Positions 1 through 5,791 are shown, numbered from the stretch's first letter. The stretch: 8,100 nt of DNA from Candidatus Omnitrophota bacterium (GCA_028719045.1 JAQULD010000075.1:1-8100), one strand, 5' to 3'. Numbers and translations are program-made. The notes: generated by a model not told the origin, from the sequence alone.

Positions 1-11
1 CGGGGTATAAC

Positions 12-401
12 TCATTTTGATAAAGTTTCCAGGTATTTGCTGTAGGCTGCGGCAGCCATTAAATTATCTTTTTCCTTTAAATCCTGTATTTCTACGACCG
101 CGATCCAACCTTCTTTATACGGTGATTGGTTCAGGAATTCAGGGGACTTGGAAAGCGCTTCGTTCACTTTCACGATCTTGCCCGAAAAAGGAGCGTAGAC
201 ATCGGAAGCGGCCTTAACAGACTCTACCGTCGACAGGTATTTCGACTGCTCCGCCTTATTCCCTATTTTAGGCAATTCCACGAAAGTGATATCGCCGAGT
301 GAATGCTGGGCGTAATCGGTGATTCCCACGGTAGCGAGGTTTCCCTCAATCTTTGCCCATTCATGCTCTTTTGTGTAAAGTAATCCTTCAGGTACGTTCA
401 T
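12..401 (-). CDS. gcvH: Glycine cleavage system H protein (lipoyl carrier)
   Basis: This is the lipoyl-carrying H protein, which shuttles the aminomethyl group of glycine between the P, T and L proteins in the cytoplasm. At 129 residues it has the normal family length. The lipoyl-attachment motif ESVKAASD is intact with the modified lysine at K63, followed by the conserved YAPFSGK turn. The N-terminus (YTKEHEWA) and the GITDYAQHSLGDITFVELP segment are also typical. The ATG shares its A with the gcvT stop (TAATG), and a strong GGAGG SD at 408-412 lies 6 nt upstream, so translation is probably coupled to gcvT. The stop is 11 bases from the window edge, so whether gcvP follows cannot be seen. 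Identification rests on recognition of family motifs and is very secure. Confidence 0.97.
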   Translation of the reverse strand: MNVPEGLLYTKEHEWAKIEGNLATVGITDYAQHSLGDITFVELPKIGNKAEQSKYLSTVESVKAASDVYAPFSGKIVKVNEALSKSPEFLNQSPYKEGWIAVVEIQDLKEKDNLMAAAAYSKYLETLSK

Positions 402-1501
402 TATTTTCCTCCGATATTCTTAACAGTGCCTTTTTTATAAAAAGGCTTTCCTGTGACAGTGGCATTTATTTCTATGTCCTGCTGTCTAATCATGATCTTC
501 GAACCGATCTTGCCGCAGCCGTTCTCAACATAGCCTATCCCTATCCCAAAAGACAGGCTCGGAGAAAACGAACCGCTGGTTACAAATCCGACCTCTCTGC
601 CTTCAGAAAATATTTTATAGTTATGGCGGGGATTCCTGCGTGAATCAGTGATGAAATATATGAGCTTTTTACCAAGAGCGTTGTTTTTCTTCTCAAGTAA
701 CGCGCTCCGGCCGATAAAATCCTTGTTAAAATCCACGAATTTCTCTAAACCGGCTTCAAGCGGTGTCGTATCTTCCGTCACGTCCTGGCCGTACAGGGAG
801 TAACCCATTTCAAGGCGCAAGGTGTCGCGCGCGCCCAGGCCCGCTGGTTTTAACCGCTTGTCTTTAAGCAAAAGGTTCCAGAGATCAGCGATCTTATCGC
901 TGCTTAAATACAATTCATAGCCTAATTCCCCGGTGTAACCCGTGCGGCTGATGATATTCTCCTCCCCCAGCATCATAAAACTGCCGAACGTGTAGTATTT
1001 GAGGCCGGATATCTTCGGGCCGATGAATTGCCGCATTATCTCCAGGGAAAGGGGCCCCTGCAAATCAAGTTTTCCTAATTTCGCCGAAACGTTTTCTAAT
1101 TTAGTACCCGGGGAAAGGTTTCTTTTAAGGTTCGCCTCGTCCGTATCGATCCTGGCCGCGTTTACAACCAGCATCCACTTGTCCGGCTTTGTCCTGTATA
1201 CGATAAGGTCGTCTATTACCCCGCCTTTATCGTTAAGCATAGAACCGTAGCGGCAGCTGCCGGCCTGGATCTTGTCCAAATTTATGGTGACTATCCTGTT
1301 CAGATTGGTTTTTTCCGGGTCGCCGTATACGAAAAACTCACCCATGTGGCAAATGTCAAAAAGCGAGGCGGATTGCCTGGTCCAGGTATGCTCGGCGATT
1401 ATGCCTGTATATTGGATCGGCATGAGCCAGCCGCCAAAAGGCCCCATCTGCGCGCCCAACTTCTTATGTTCGGCTGCTAAAGGAGTTAATTTTAAATCCA
1501 T
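401..1501 (-). CDS. gcvT: Aminomethyltransferase (glycine cleavage T protein)
   Basis: The T protein takes the aminomethyl group from lipoyl-GcvH, transfers the methylene to tetrahydrofolate and releases ammonia. The 366 residues match the usual bacterial length. Visible hallmarks are the N-terminal TPLAAEHKKLGAQMGPFGGW, the MLNDKGGVIDDLIVYR segment with the conserved aspartates D97/D98, VVNAARIDTDEANL, the RTGYTGELGYEL folate-site motif, LGARDTLRLEMGYSLYGQD, and the C-terminal barrel. The start matches the family N-terminus. However, no SD is visible: the bases before the ATG are TTTTTAAACC. It is the first gene after a strong promoter at 1638-1666 and is followed by gcvH with a 1-bp overlap. 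No frameshift or missing motif is seen. Confidence 0.96.
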   Translation of the reverse strand: MDLKLTPLAAEHKKLGAQMGPFGGWLMPIQYTGIIAEHTWTRQSASLFDICHMGEFFVYGDPEKTNLNRIVTINLDKIQAGSCRYGSMLNDKGGVIDDLIVYRTKPDKWMLVVNAARIDTDEANLKRNLSPGTKLENVSAKLGKLDLQGPLSLEIMRQFIGPKISGLKYYTFGSFMMLGEENIISRTGYTGELGYELYLSSDKIADLWNLLLKDKRLKPAGLGARDTLRLEMGYSLYGQDVTEDTTPLEAGLEKFVDFNKDFIGRSALLEKKNNALGKKLIYFITDSRRNPRHNYKIFSEGREVGFVTSGSFSPSLSFGIGIGYVENGCGKIGSKIMIRQQDIEINATVTGKPFYKKGTVKNIGGK

Positions 1502-1630
1502 GGTTTAAAAATGAATTGAAGCGGCAAGTAAACAGAAAACGGGGAATAAACAAAAAAAGTCCCTTAATTATCCCTGGCCGCGAGTACAAAAACCATTCAG
1601 GGGTTTGCTTAAAAGTAAGCCCAAATTAAT
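1502..1630 (-). promoter_or_regulatory. gcvT leader with competing pairing segments (possible attenuator)
   Basis: The roughly 130-nt untranslated leader of the gcv transcript has, in order, a small hairpin GCTTA-CTTT-TAAGC (1607-1620) and a segment CCCTGAA (1596-1602). That segment can pair with CAGGG (1572-1576), or with one mismatch with TTAAGGG (1561-1567). The second pairing is followed two bases later by seven T residues (1552-1558). The layout resembles an antiterminator/terminator choice, but the stems are short and the loops long. The conserved core of the glycine riboswitch is not recognisable. This is a weak, hand-derived folding proposal. Confidence 0.25.
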
Positions 1631-1637
1631 AAATGAT

Positions 1638-1666
1638 ATTATAATTACAAATTTAAATTTAGTCAA
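1638..1666 (-). promoter_or_regulatory. Near-consensus sigma-70 promoter for gcvT-gcvH
   Basis: Read on the minus strand, TTGACT (1661-1666) is separated by exactly 17 bp from a perfect TATAAT (1638-1643). The predicted transcript start near 1631 leaves a leader of about 130 nt before gcvT. The spacer contains the perfect 12-bp palindrome AAATTTAAATTT (1649-1660), which could be an operator or simply AT-rich promoter DNA. This is seen directly; activity is inferred. Confidence 0.7.
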
Positions 1667-1702
1667 CTAAGAAGAATAAATTTTACGTTTTAAAGCGGAG
1701 GA

Positions 1703-1936
1703 TTAGATCTTGAAAAGTTTATAAAGCTCTTTGCGGGCGGGGCAATTGCATACGCCGGTCTTTCCGAACGGCACATGATATTCACAATCGCGTTTCTTTA
1801 TTTTATCTACGAAGAGGATGCTGTCATTCAACAGAAATTCCACTTCACACAGGACTTCTTTTGGGCTGGCAAGGCAAAAGTGCCTGCTTTTGCACTTTTC
1901 CGCCTTCTCTTTTATTTCTTTAGGTAATTCGTACAT
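1703..1936 (-). CDS. Small cysteine-rich protein of unknown function
   Basis: This 77-residue protein is not recognised as a named family. It is soluble and lysine-rich with six cysteines: C15, C21 and C30 in the first half, C51, then C63 and C65 in the motif CNCPARKELYKLF near the end. H19 and H54 add possible ligands. The pattern suggests a zinc or iron-sulfur site or a redox-active protein, but this is inference. Its ATG lies 2 bp after the TAG stop of the upstream RHH gene. It lacks a well-spaced SD of its own (AGG ends only 1 nt from the ATG), so translation is probably coupled to that gene. Position behind an RHH gene resembles toxin-antitoxin or regulator-partner pairs, but it resembles no toxin family I know. 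A real gene is likely because of the tight coupling and coding-like composition. Confidence 0.7.
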   Translation of the reverse strand: MYELPKEIKEKAEKCKSRHFCLASPKEVLCEVEFLLNDSILFVDKIKKRDCEYHVPFGKTGVCNCPARKELYKLFKI

Positions 1937-1938
1937 GC

Positions 1939-2136
1939 CTATATCTTAAAATAGCGTTTGCGCACTTCGCAAGGGAAATTGTTTTTCATGAAACAGTTCA
2001 GGCATTTACGCGCTATGGCGGAAGCGCTTTCGTCATGCTCTTCGGCCAGTTGTTCGAATTTATCTTTTAGATCTGAATTAACCCGGATACATATGATTGA
2101 ATTACGCTTATTGTTGTTGTTGTTGTTTTCCGGCAT
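1939..2136 (-). CDS. Ribbon-helix-helix (Arc/CopG-like) transcriptional regulator
   Basis: This 65-residue protein has an asparagine run (N4-N9), then a ribbon-helix-helix fold. The strand is SIICIRVN (about 13-20), helix A is DLKDKFEQLAEEHD (22-35) and helix B is SASAIARKCLNCFMKN (37-52), with a short basic tail. RHH proteins bind DNA as dimers with the strand in the major groove and often repress their own operon. An upstream in-frame TTG at 2172 would add 12 residues. The ATG at 2136 is preferred because AAAGGTG lies 6 nt before it and the RHH begins soon after. Cysteines C16, C45, C48 and C56 are unusual for this small fold and might make it redox- or metal-responsive. It leads a two-gene unit with the cysteine-rich protein. 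Alternatively it is an antitoxin of an RHH-type pair. Confidence 0.8.
   Translation of the reverse strand: MPENNNNNNKRNSIICIRVNSDLKDKFEQLAEEHDESASAIARKCLNCFMKNNFPCEVRKRYFKI
2113..2127. repeat. Trinucleotide repeat (GTT/AAC)x5 in coding sequence
   Basis: Five tandem AAC codons, followed by AAT, encode the Asn run at residues 4-9 of the RHH protein. The tract precedes the DNA-binding strand, so copy-number change would lengthen or shorten a flexible N-terminal arm without altering the frame. Confidence 0.85.
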
Positions 2137-2142
2137 TGTATT

Positions 2143-2149
2143 CACCTTT
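2143..2149 (-). promoter_or_regulatory. Shine-Dalgarno site fixing the RHH gene start
   Basis: AAAGGTG on the minus strand lies 6 nt before the ATG at 2136. The alternative in-frame TTG at 2172 has no comparable site, so the shorter 65-residue reading is preferred. Confidence 0.7.
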
Positions 2150-2184
2150 CTTACGCATAATTTATATATCAAAGCTGTGAGTTT

Positions 2185-2213
2185 AGTCTATTAATCTTTC
2201 TTTGCATTGTCAA
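2185..2213 (-). promoter_or_regulatory. Proximal promoter of the RHH/Cys-rich operon
   Basis: On the minus strand a perfect TTGACA (2208-2213) is separated by 17 bp from TAGACT (2185-2190, 4 of 6 to consensus). The predicted start is near 2178, about 42 nt before the ATG at 2136. The -35 is embedded in the palindrome CATTGTCAATG (2205-2215), a plausible repressor site. Activity is inferred. Confidence 0.55.
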
Positions 2214-2224
2214 TGTATACAATG
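2205..2224. promoter_or_regulatory. Candidate operator: CATTG/CAATG and TGTATACA repeats
   Basis: This stretch holds the palindrome CATTG-T-CAATG (2205-2215), a second CAATG 9 bp further on (2220-2224), and the self-complementary TGTATACA (2214-2221). It covers the -35 of the proximal RHH promoter. A second TGTATAC occurs 84 bp away (2298-2304), about eight helical turns, at the distal promoter. Short tandem or inverted half-sites are the usual targets of RHH dimers. GTATAC also occurs within gcvT, so the short motif alone is not specific. Confidence 0.35.
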
Positions 2225-2271
2225 TTTAACAGGCAACCGGCAAAGGCCGATCAGCAGTTATCAAATAGCGG

Positions 2272-2306
2272 ATACTACCAAGAATACTACTCTCTTGTGT
2301 ATACTA
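2272..2306. repeat. Three ATACTA repeats in the divergent control region
   Basis: ATACTA occurs at 2272-2277, 2284-2289 and 2301-2306, spaced 12 and 17 bp. The first two extend to ATACTAC. They fall between the divergent promoters and could be regulator half-sites. No function is shown by the sequence. Confidence 0.35.
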
Positions 2307-2332
2307 TAATACCTTTCTTCTTGCCTAGTCAA
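2303..2332 (-). promoter_or_regulatory. Possible distal promoter of the RHH/Cys-rich operon
   Basis: On the minus strand TTGACT (2327-2332) lies 18 bp from TATAGT (2303-2308). Transcription would start near 2296, giving a leader of about 160 nt that runs through the proximal promoter. The -10 overlaps a TGTATAC element (2298-2304). It is weaker evidence than the proximal promoter because the spacing is 18 and the region is AT-rich. Confidence 0.4.
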
Positions 2333-2345
2333 GTAAATTAATTCC

Positions 2346-2374
2346 TTGCCCTTAAAACCAATTCATATTATTAT
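2346..2374 (+). promoter_or_regulatory. Promoter for the plus-strand RHH-like gene
   Basis: TTGCCC (2346-2351) is followed after 17 bp by TATTAT (2369-2374, 5 of 6 to consensus). The predicted start near 2381 leaves about 28 nt before the ATG at 2409, with the SD AGGGA at 2399-2403 five nt upstream of it. Geometry is good and the -35 is only 4 of 6. Confidence 0.5.
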
Positions 2375-2391
2375 TGGATAGATAACCAATT
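2356..2391. promoter_or_regulatory. Candidate operator: AACCAATT direct repeat with internal inverted copy
   Basis: AACCAATT occurs at 2356-2363 and again at 2384-2391, 28 bp apart. An inverted half-copy, ATTGG, lies between them at 2373-2377. The array spans the spacer, the -10 and the predicted start of the plus-strand promoter. That is where an autorepressor would bind. The link to the RHH-like product is inference. Confidence 0.4.
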
Positions 2392-2408
2392 TAACAAAAG
2401 GGATAAAA

Positions 2409-2732
2409 ATGCTTAAAAGATATCAGGTATTATTGGAAGACTGGCAGGAAGAATATGTGAAACGTATCGCGCAGAAATATGACTTGAGCTTTTCAGAAGT
2501 CATACGGGGGCTTATCTGTTTAGAGGCTATGCTTATGGTGCAGCAGCATTACCCGGAATATAAGGCTAAACTTACGGGAAAAGACGTTAAAAATACCATG
2601 GATAAATTCTCAAAAAGCGACCGGGAACGGTTCCACCGTTTCATGTCTGAAGCGTTCTTTGAGGCGCGCAAGGCTATTGAATTCAGGATGATGAAAGAAA
2701 AAGAAGAAGAAACAAAAAAAGAAACCACCTAA
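2409..2732 (+). CDS. RHH-like DNA-binding protein, 107 residues
   Basis: The N-terminus reads as a ribbon-helix-helix unit. The strand is KRYQVLLE (3-10), helix A is DWQEEYVKRIAQKYD (11-25), and helix B begins at the SFSEVIRGLICLEAML segment (27-42). SFSEVIRG is a typical helix-B start for RHH proteins. The rest (about 43-107) is predicted helical and ends in a highly charged Lys/Glu tail, a part I do not recognise and which could mediate oligomerisation or partner binding. The ATG has an SD (AGGGA) 5 nt upstream and a promoter 35 bp before it. The gene is divergent from the smaller RHH gene across 272 bp and convergent with the kinase operon, with 12 bp between stops. Most likely a local transcriptional regulator, perhaps autoregulated; targets are unknown. 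Confidence 0.72.
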   Translation: MLKRYQVLLEDWQEEYVKRIAQKYDLSFSEVIRGLICLEAMLMVQQHYPEYKAKLTGKDVKNTMDKFSKSDRERFHRFMSEAFFEARKAIEFRMMKEKEEETKKETT

Positions 2733-2754
2733 AAAACCTTCCAATTATTTAGGT
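2727..2754. terminator. Weak hairpin between convergent genes, possible terminator of the kinase operon
   Basis: ACCTAAA (2727-2733) and TTTAGGT (2748-2754) form a 7-bp stem with a 14-nt loop that includes the stop codons of both convergent genes. On the minus strand the stem is followed after a few bases by a T-rich run (GGTTTCTTTTTTTG), as expected if it ends the kinase operon. The plus strand has no T run after it. The AT-rich stem and long loop make this tentative. Confidence 0.3.
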
Positions 2755-3851
2755 ATAGTAAAGATAAACTCGCTGCCCTTATCCTTGCCTTCGCTTTCCA
2801 CCCAGATCTTTCCTCCATGCGCCTCTACCGCGAGTTTGCATAAAGTAAGCCCCAGCCCCCTGCCCTTTTTCAAGTTCGCCTGTTTTACCTCCACCTGGGA
2901 GAATTTCTCGAATATTCTTTCTTTGTATTCTTTGGGAATGCCGCTCCCGGTATCCTTTACCCAGACCCTCAAGCCATCCGGGTCCTGCCTGCAGAAAACG
3001 TTGATCTTGCCGCCGGCGGGAGTGAATTTTATGGAATTTATTATCAGGTTGGTTATTGTCCTGAGGATCAGGGTTTTATCAGCTTTGAAATAAAGAGGGT
3101 TATTGTCCTTGACTCCCGCGAGTTCTACGCCGGCCTCTTTAGCCACAGAATCCATGGCTCCCACGGCTTCGGAAATAAGCGCGTTAATATCCAGGTTTTC
3201 CTTGTTTAAAGTCAGTTTATTTTCTTCCATCCTGTTTATGTCCATAAAATCGGTAACCAGCTTGATGATATCGTTGGTGCATTCGCTGGCGACATTTAGA
3301 TATCTTTTCACCTCTTCGGGAAGCTTGTCCACCTCAAAGAACGCCAGGTCCAGGTTGCCCCTTATACCAGCTAAAAAATTGTTGATATCGTGGGAGATCA
3401 TCGCGGAAAGGTCGTCTTTTAATTTCTGCAGGTCCTTTAACTTTGTGTAACTTTGTTCCAACTGGTCGTGCAGGGATTTTATCCTTAAGAGCGACCTGAC
3501 CCTGGCCAGCAGTTCCATCTTATTGATCGGCTTGGACAAAAAGTCGTCCGCCCCCAGTTCAAGAGAAACTATCCTGTCTTCTTTTTCCTTAAGTACTGTG
3601 ACCATGACTACAGGCAGTACCTTAGTGCGCTCATTGCTCTTTATGGCTTTACAGACCTGGAAACCGTCCATTCCCGGCAACATCACATCAAGCAGGACCA
3701 GATCTATTCTTTTATCATTAATTATCGAGAGCGCCTCTTCCCCGTTTGAGGCGGAAAGAGTCTCATACCCCAAGGGCAAAAGTAATGACTGGAGCAGCTC
3801 CCTGTTCTGCGGCTCGTCATCTACGATCAAGATTGCCTGTTTATCGCTCAT
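2745..3851 (-). CDS. REC-histidine kinase (receiver fused ahead of a soluble kinase)
   Basis: This 368-residue cytoplasmic protein has no membrane segment. Residues 5-122 are a receiver with acidic pocket D11/D12, phosphoacceptor D55 (LLDVMLPGMDG), T85 and K107. A short coiled linker (about 125-145) leads to a HisKA-type dimerisation domain with H154 in SAMISHDINNFL. The ATPase domain follows, with the N-box (N268, N272 in TNLIINSIKFTP), G1 D300-T-G-S-G and G2 GRGLGLTL (330-337). All catalytic residues are present. The expected PL of the H-box is replaced by NF. With the receiver first, it probably takes phosphate or an allosteric signal from upstream kinases and passes it on. The start overlaps the preceding receiver gene by ATGA and has AAGGAG just upstream. 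It is the last gene of the operon. The partner is not shown by the sequence. Confidence 0.92.
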   Translation of the reverse strand: MSDKQAILIVDDEPQNRELLQSLLLPLGYETLSASNGEEALSIINDKRIDLVLLDVMLPGMDGFQVCKAIKSNERTKVLPVVMVTVLKEKEDRIVSLELGADDFLSKPINKMELLARVRSLLRIKSLHDQLEQSYTKLKDLQKLKDDLSAMISHDINNFLAGIRGNLDLAFFEVDKLPEEVKRYLNVASECTNDIIKLVTDFMDINRMEENKLTLNKENLDINALISEAVGAMDSVAKEAGVELAGVKDNNPLYFKADKTLILRTITNLIINSIKFTPAGGKINVFCRQDPDGLRVWVKDTGSGIPKEYKERIFEKFSQVEVKQANLKKGRGLGLTLCKLAVEAHGGKIWVESEGKDKGSEFIFTIPK

Positions 3852-4234
3852 TGCTGCTCCTTCCCGGATGCACCGATATATTTTTCAACTAATTTAGGCA
3901 ATTGCCTCGTGTCTATAGGTTTCGTGATGTAACCGTCAGCTCCCAGCTGCATGATCTTCTCGTTGTCGCCTTTCATGGCAAAACTGGTAACCGCGATGAT
4001 TTTCAAATCTTTAAGCGCCGGATCATTTCTACACTCTTTCACAAAGTCGAAACCGTCTAAAATCGGCATCTGCAGGTCCAATAGGACCAGGGCAGGCTTA
4101 TTTTCCCTGCTCATTTTTAACCCCCGCTCCCCGTTTTCGGCTTCCATAATCTCATATCCGTAGTATTTCAGGATATCGGACATCAATAAACGGTTCTTTT
4201 CATTGTCCTCCACTATAAGTATTTTTTTAGGCAT
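3848..4234 (-). CDS. Single-domain response regulator (CheY/DivK-like)
   Basis: The protein is one receiver domain with no output module. Numbering from the upstream GTG at 4240, it has acidic pocket E11/D12, phosphoacceptor D55 in LLDLQMPILDGF, T85 and K107 in YITKPID. GTG at 4240 would add two residues. ATG at 4234 (128 residues) is preferred because GGGAG lies 5 nt before it, whereas the GTG has no room for an SD. Such stand-alone receivers serve as phosphate shuttles, sinks or allosteric regulators of kinases. Lying between two kinases and a REC-kinase protein, it is a good candidate for the relay intermediate. The stop overlaps the next ATG by 4 bp. Sequence style (TKPIDTRQLPKLVEKYI) is closer to DivK or kinase-associated receivers than to chemotaxis CheY. 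Confidence 0.92.
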   Translation of the reverse strand: MPKKILIVEDNEKNRLLMSDILKYYGYEIMEAENGERGLKMSRENKPALVLLDLQMPILDGFDFVKECRNDPALKDLKIIAVTSFAMKGDNEKIMQLGADGYITKPIDTRQLPKLVEKYIGASGKEQQ

Positions 4235-4239
4235 TTTCA

Positions 4240-4244
4240 CTCCC
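4240..4244 (-). promoter_or_regulatory. Shine-Dalgarno site fixing the receiver gene start
   Basis: GGGAG on the minus strand lies 5 nt before the ATG at 4234. It abuts the competing GTG at 4240, which would therefore be badly spaced. This supports the 128-residue form. Confidence 0.6.
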
Positions 4245-4269
4245 TTTCGGCGCTCGCTTCTCTTTATAA

Positions 4270-5784
4270 TTAAAAAACCGGCAATGTGAATTTAAAAGTG
4301 CTTCCTTTCCCAAATTCGCTTTCGGCCCAGATCTTTCCCCCATAGCTTTCCACCAGTTTCCTGGTCAAGGCCAGGCCTACTCCGGCGCCTTCATATCTCT
4401 TGGTATAAGGCTGTTCTATTTGTTCGAAATCTATGAAAAGCCGCTGGATATCCTCCGGTTTTATTCCTATACCTGAATCTTCCACTGAAACACTTATGGA
4501 ATCCGGGCCGTATTTCTCCGCCCTCACTTTGACGCTTCCCCCGTCTTTGGTGAATTTAAAAGCATTGCTTAAAAGGTTATACATTATATGGCGCAGTTTA
4601 CTCTGGTCGAGTTCTATCTCTACATCAGCGCCATTGCCAAGCGCCAGCGCCAATTCTATATTATGCCTTAACGCTTTTTCTTTGAATAACACAACCGACG
4701 ATTCGAGGACATTCTTTAAAGATAGCCTCTCCAGTTCAAGGGGAGCATCCAGCAGTTCGACCTTGGCCAGGTCCAGGATATTATCTATGAGATCCAAAAG
4801 CCGCTTTCCGCTGGTGTAAATATTCTTCAAATAGTCCTTTTGTTTTTCATTCAATTTCCCGTAATATTCGTCCTCTAACACTTCCGTAAATCCCAGTATG
4901 GAATTAAGCGGGGTGATCAATTCATGGGACATATTGGCGAGGAATTGAGACTTTGCCTTCAAGGCGTTCTCCGCCAGCGACTTAGCGTCTTTGAGCTCTT
5001 TTGTCCTTTCCTGCACTTTGCTTTCCAGGTTTTCCGAATATTCCAGGATCTGCTCTTCCAGCTTCTTCCTCTCGGTAAAGTCCCTTGAGACATGCACAAA
5101 CTGGCTTAAGTTTCCTTCTTTATCGCGCACAGGATAAGCGCTGACTTCATAGAATACTGTCCCGTGCGGGCTTTGATGGGTATGAAGCAAAGTCATGGGC
5201 TTTCCACTATCCAGTATGTTCTGTATCGGACAGGGATCATCCGGTGACTGGCACGGCAGGTCCCGGTTATGGGTAAGTTTATAGCAATACTTGCCCTTTA
5301 CATCTTCCAGTTTTTCCCCTATTTGTTCCAAAAAAGTGTTATTCGCCCAAAGTATCTTATAATCTTTGGTAAGCAGCAGTATCTCTTCGGTGATCCCGTG
5401 AGTAATACTTTCCAGCATTGATTTTGTTTCTTCCAGGACACTCTTCTCCCTGGCGATGCGCTCGCTTAAAACCGCGACAACAATGCCTACAACTATGAAC
5501 ATAAGCCCGCGGATATAATCATCGGAAGTCTTGTTTTGCGAAAAGAACACGTTACTTAAAACAAGGAACAAAGCCAGGAAAAAAGCCACGGCCAGGCCTT
5601 TTCTTTTCCACCAAAGCGCGGCTAAGATTATGGGTATATAAAACAGATGCGTAAAGACAATATGCGTGCCCCTTAACACATGGAAATAATATAACAAAAC
5701 GCACGCAATTGCTATAAACAGGGTTATAGGGCCCCATACATTCCGGTTAACGAGCTTATTCTTTAAAACTGTTTTCTCCGCCAT
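4270..5784 (-). CDS. Membrane sensor histidine kinase with Cys/His PAS domain
   Basis: This 504-residue kinase starts with four likely membrane segments (about 19-37, 42-59, 63-81, 91-108) with very short loops. A PAS domain follows at about 120-238, ending in the typical RDFTERK. A coiled coil (240-278) leads to the HisKA domain with H287 in NMSHELITPLNS, then the ATPase domain with N403/N407, G1 D436-S-G-I-G, the F-box LFIDFEQIE and G2 GAGVGLAL (466-473). The PAS domain carries C167, H172, C178 and C185 (KYCYKLTHNRDLPC, then DPCPI), a ligand-like pattern that may bind metal or respond to redox. The H-box has I290 where arginine is usual. The ATG lies 7 bp after the upstream kinase stop, and its GAGG (5795-5798) directly abuts that stop codon, so translation is probably coupled. 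The signal sensed is unknown. Confidence 0.93.
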   Translation of the reverse strand: MAEKTVLKNKLVNRNVWGPITLFIAIACVLLYYFHVLRGTHIVFTHLFYIPIILAALWWKRKGLAVAFFLALFLVLSNVFFSQNKTSDDYIRGLMFIVVGIVVAVLSERIAREKSVLEETKSMLESITHGITEEILLLTKDYKILWANNTFLEQIGEKLEDVKGKYCYKLTHNRDLPCQSPDDPCPIQNILDSGKPMTLLHTHQSPHGTVFYEVSAYPVRDKEGNLSQFVHVSRDFTERKKLEEQILEYSENLESKVQERTKELKDAKSLAENALKAKSQFLANMSHELITPLNSILGFTEVLEDEYYGKLNEKQKDYLKNIYTSGKRLLDLIDNILDLAKVELLDAPLELERLSLKNVLESSVVLFKEKALRHNIELALALGNGADVEIELDQSKLRHIMYNLLSNAFKFTKDGGSVKVRAEKYGPDSISVSVEDSGIGIKPEDIQRLFIDFEQIEQPYTKRYEGAGVGLALTRKLVESYGGKIWAESEFGKGSTFKFTLPVF

Positions 5785-5791
5785 ATTCTGT

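Noticed and set aside
1502..1630. Glycine riboswitch upstream of gcvT
   Set aside because: The location is right, but the conserved glycine-aptamer core sequences and tandem aptamer arrangement were not found by eye. Only short unrelated pairings are visible.
1703..2136. Confident toxin-antitoxin call for the RHH/Cys-rich pair
   Set aside because: Only the gene order fits. The second protein has no features of known toxin families and is cysteine-rich, so the claim is kept as one option only.
2172..2172. TTG start for a 77-residue form of the small RHH protein
   Set aside because: It lacks an SD. The ATG at 2136 has AAAGGTG 6 nt upstream and lies close to the start of the RHH fold.
2137..2408. 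CRISPR-like or mobile-element end in the repeat-rich intergenic region
   Set aside because: Repeats are only 5-8 bp with irregular spacing. There is no spacer array, terminal inverted repeat or transposase, so regulatory sites are the simpler reading.
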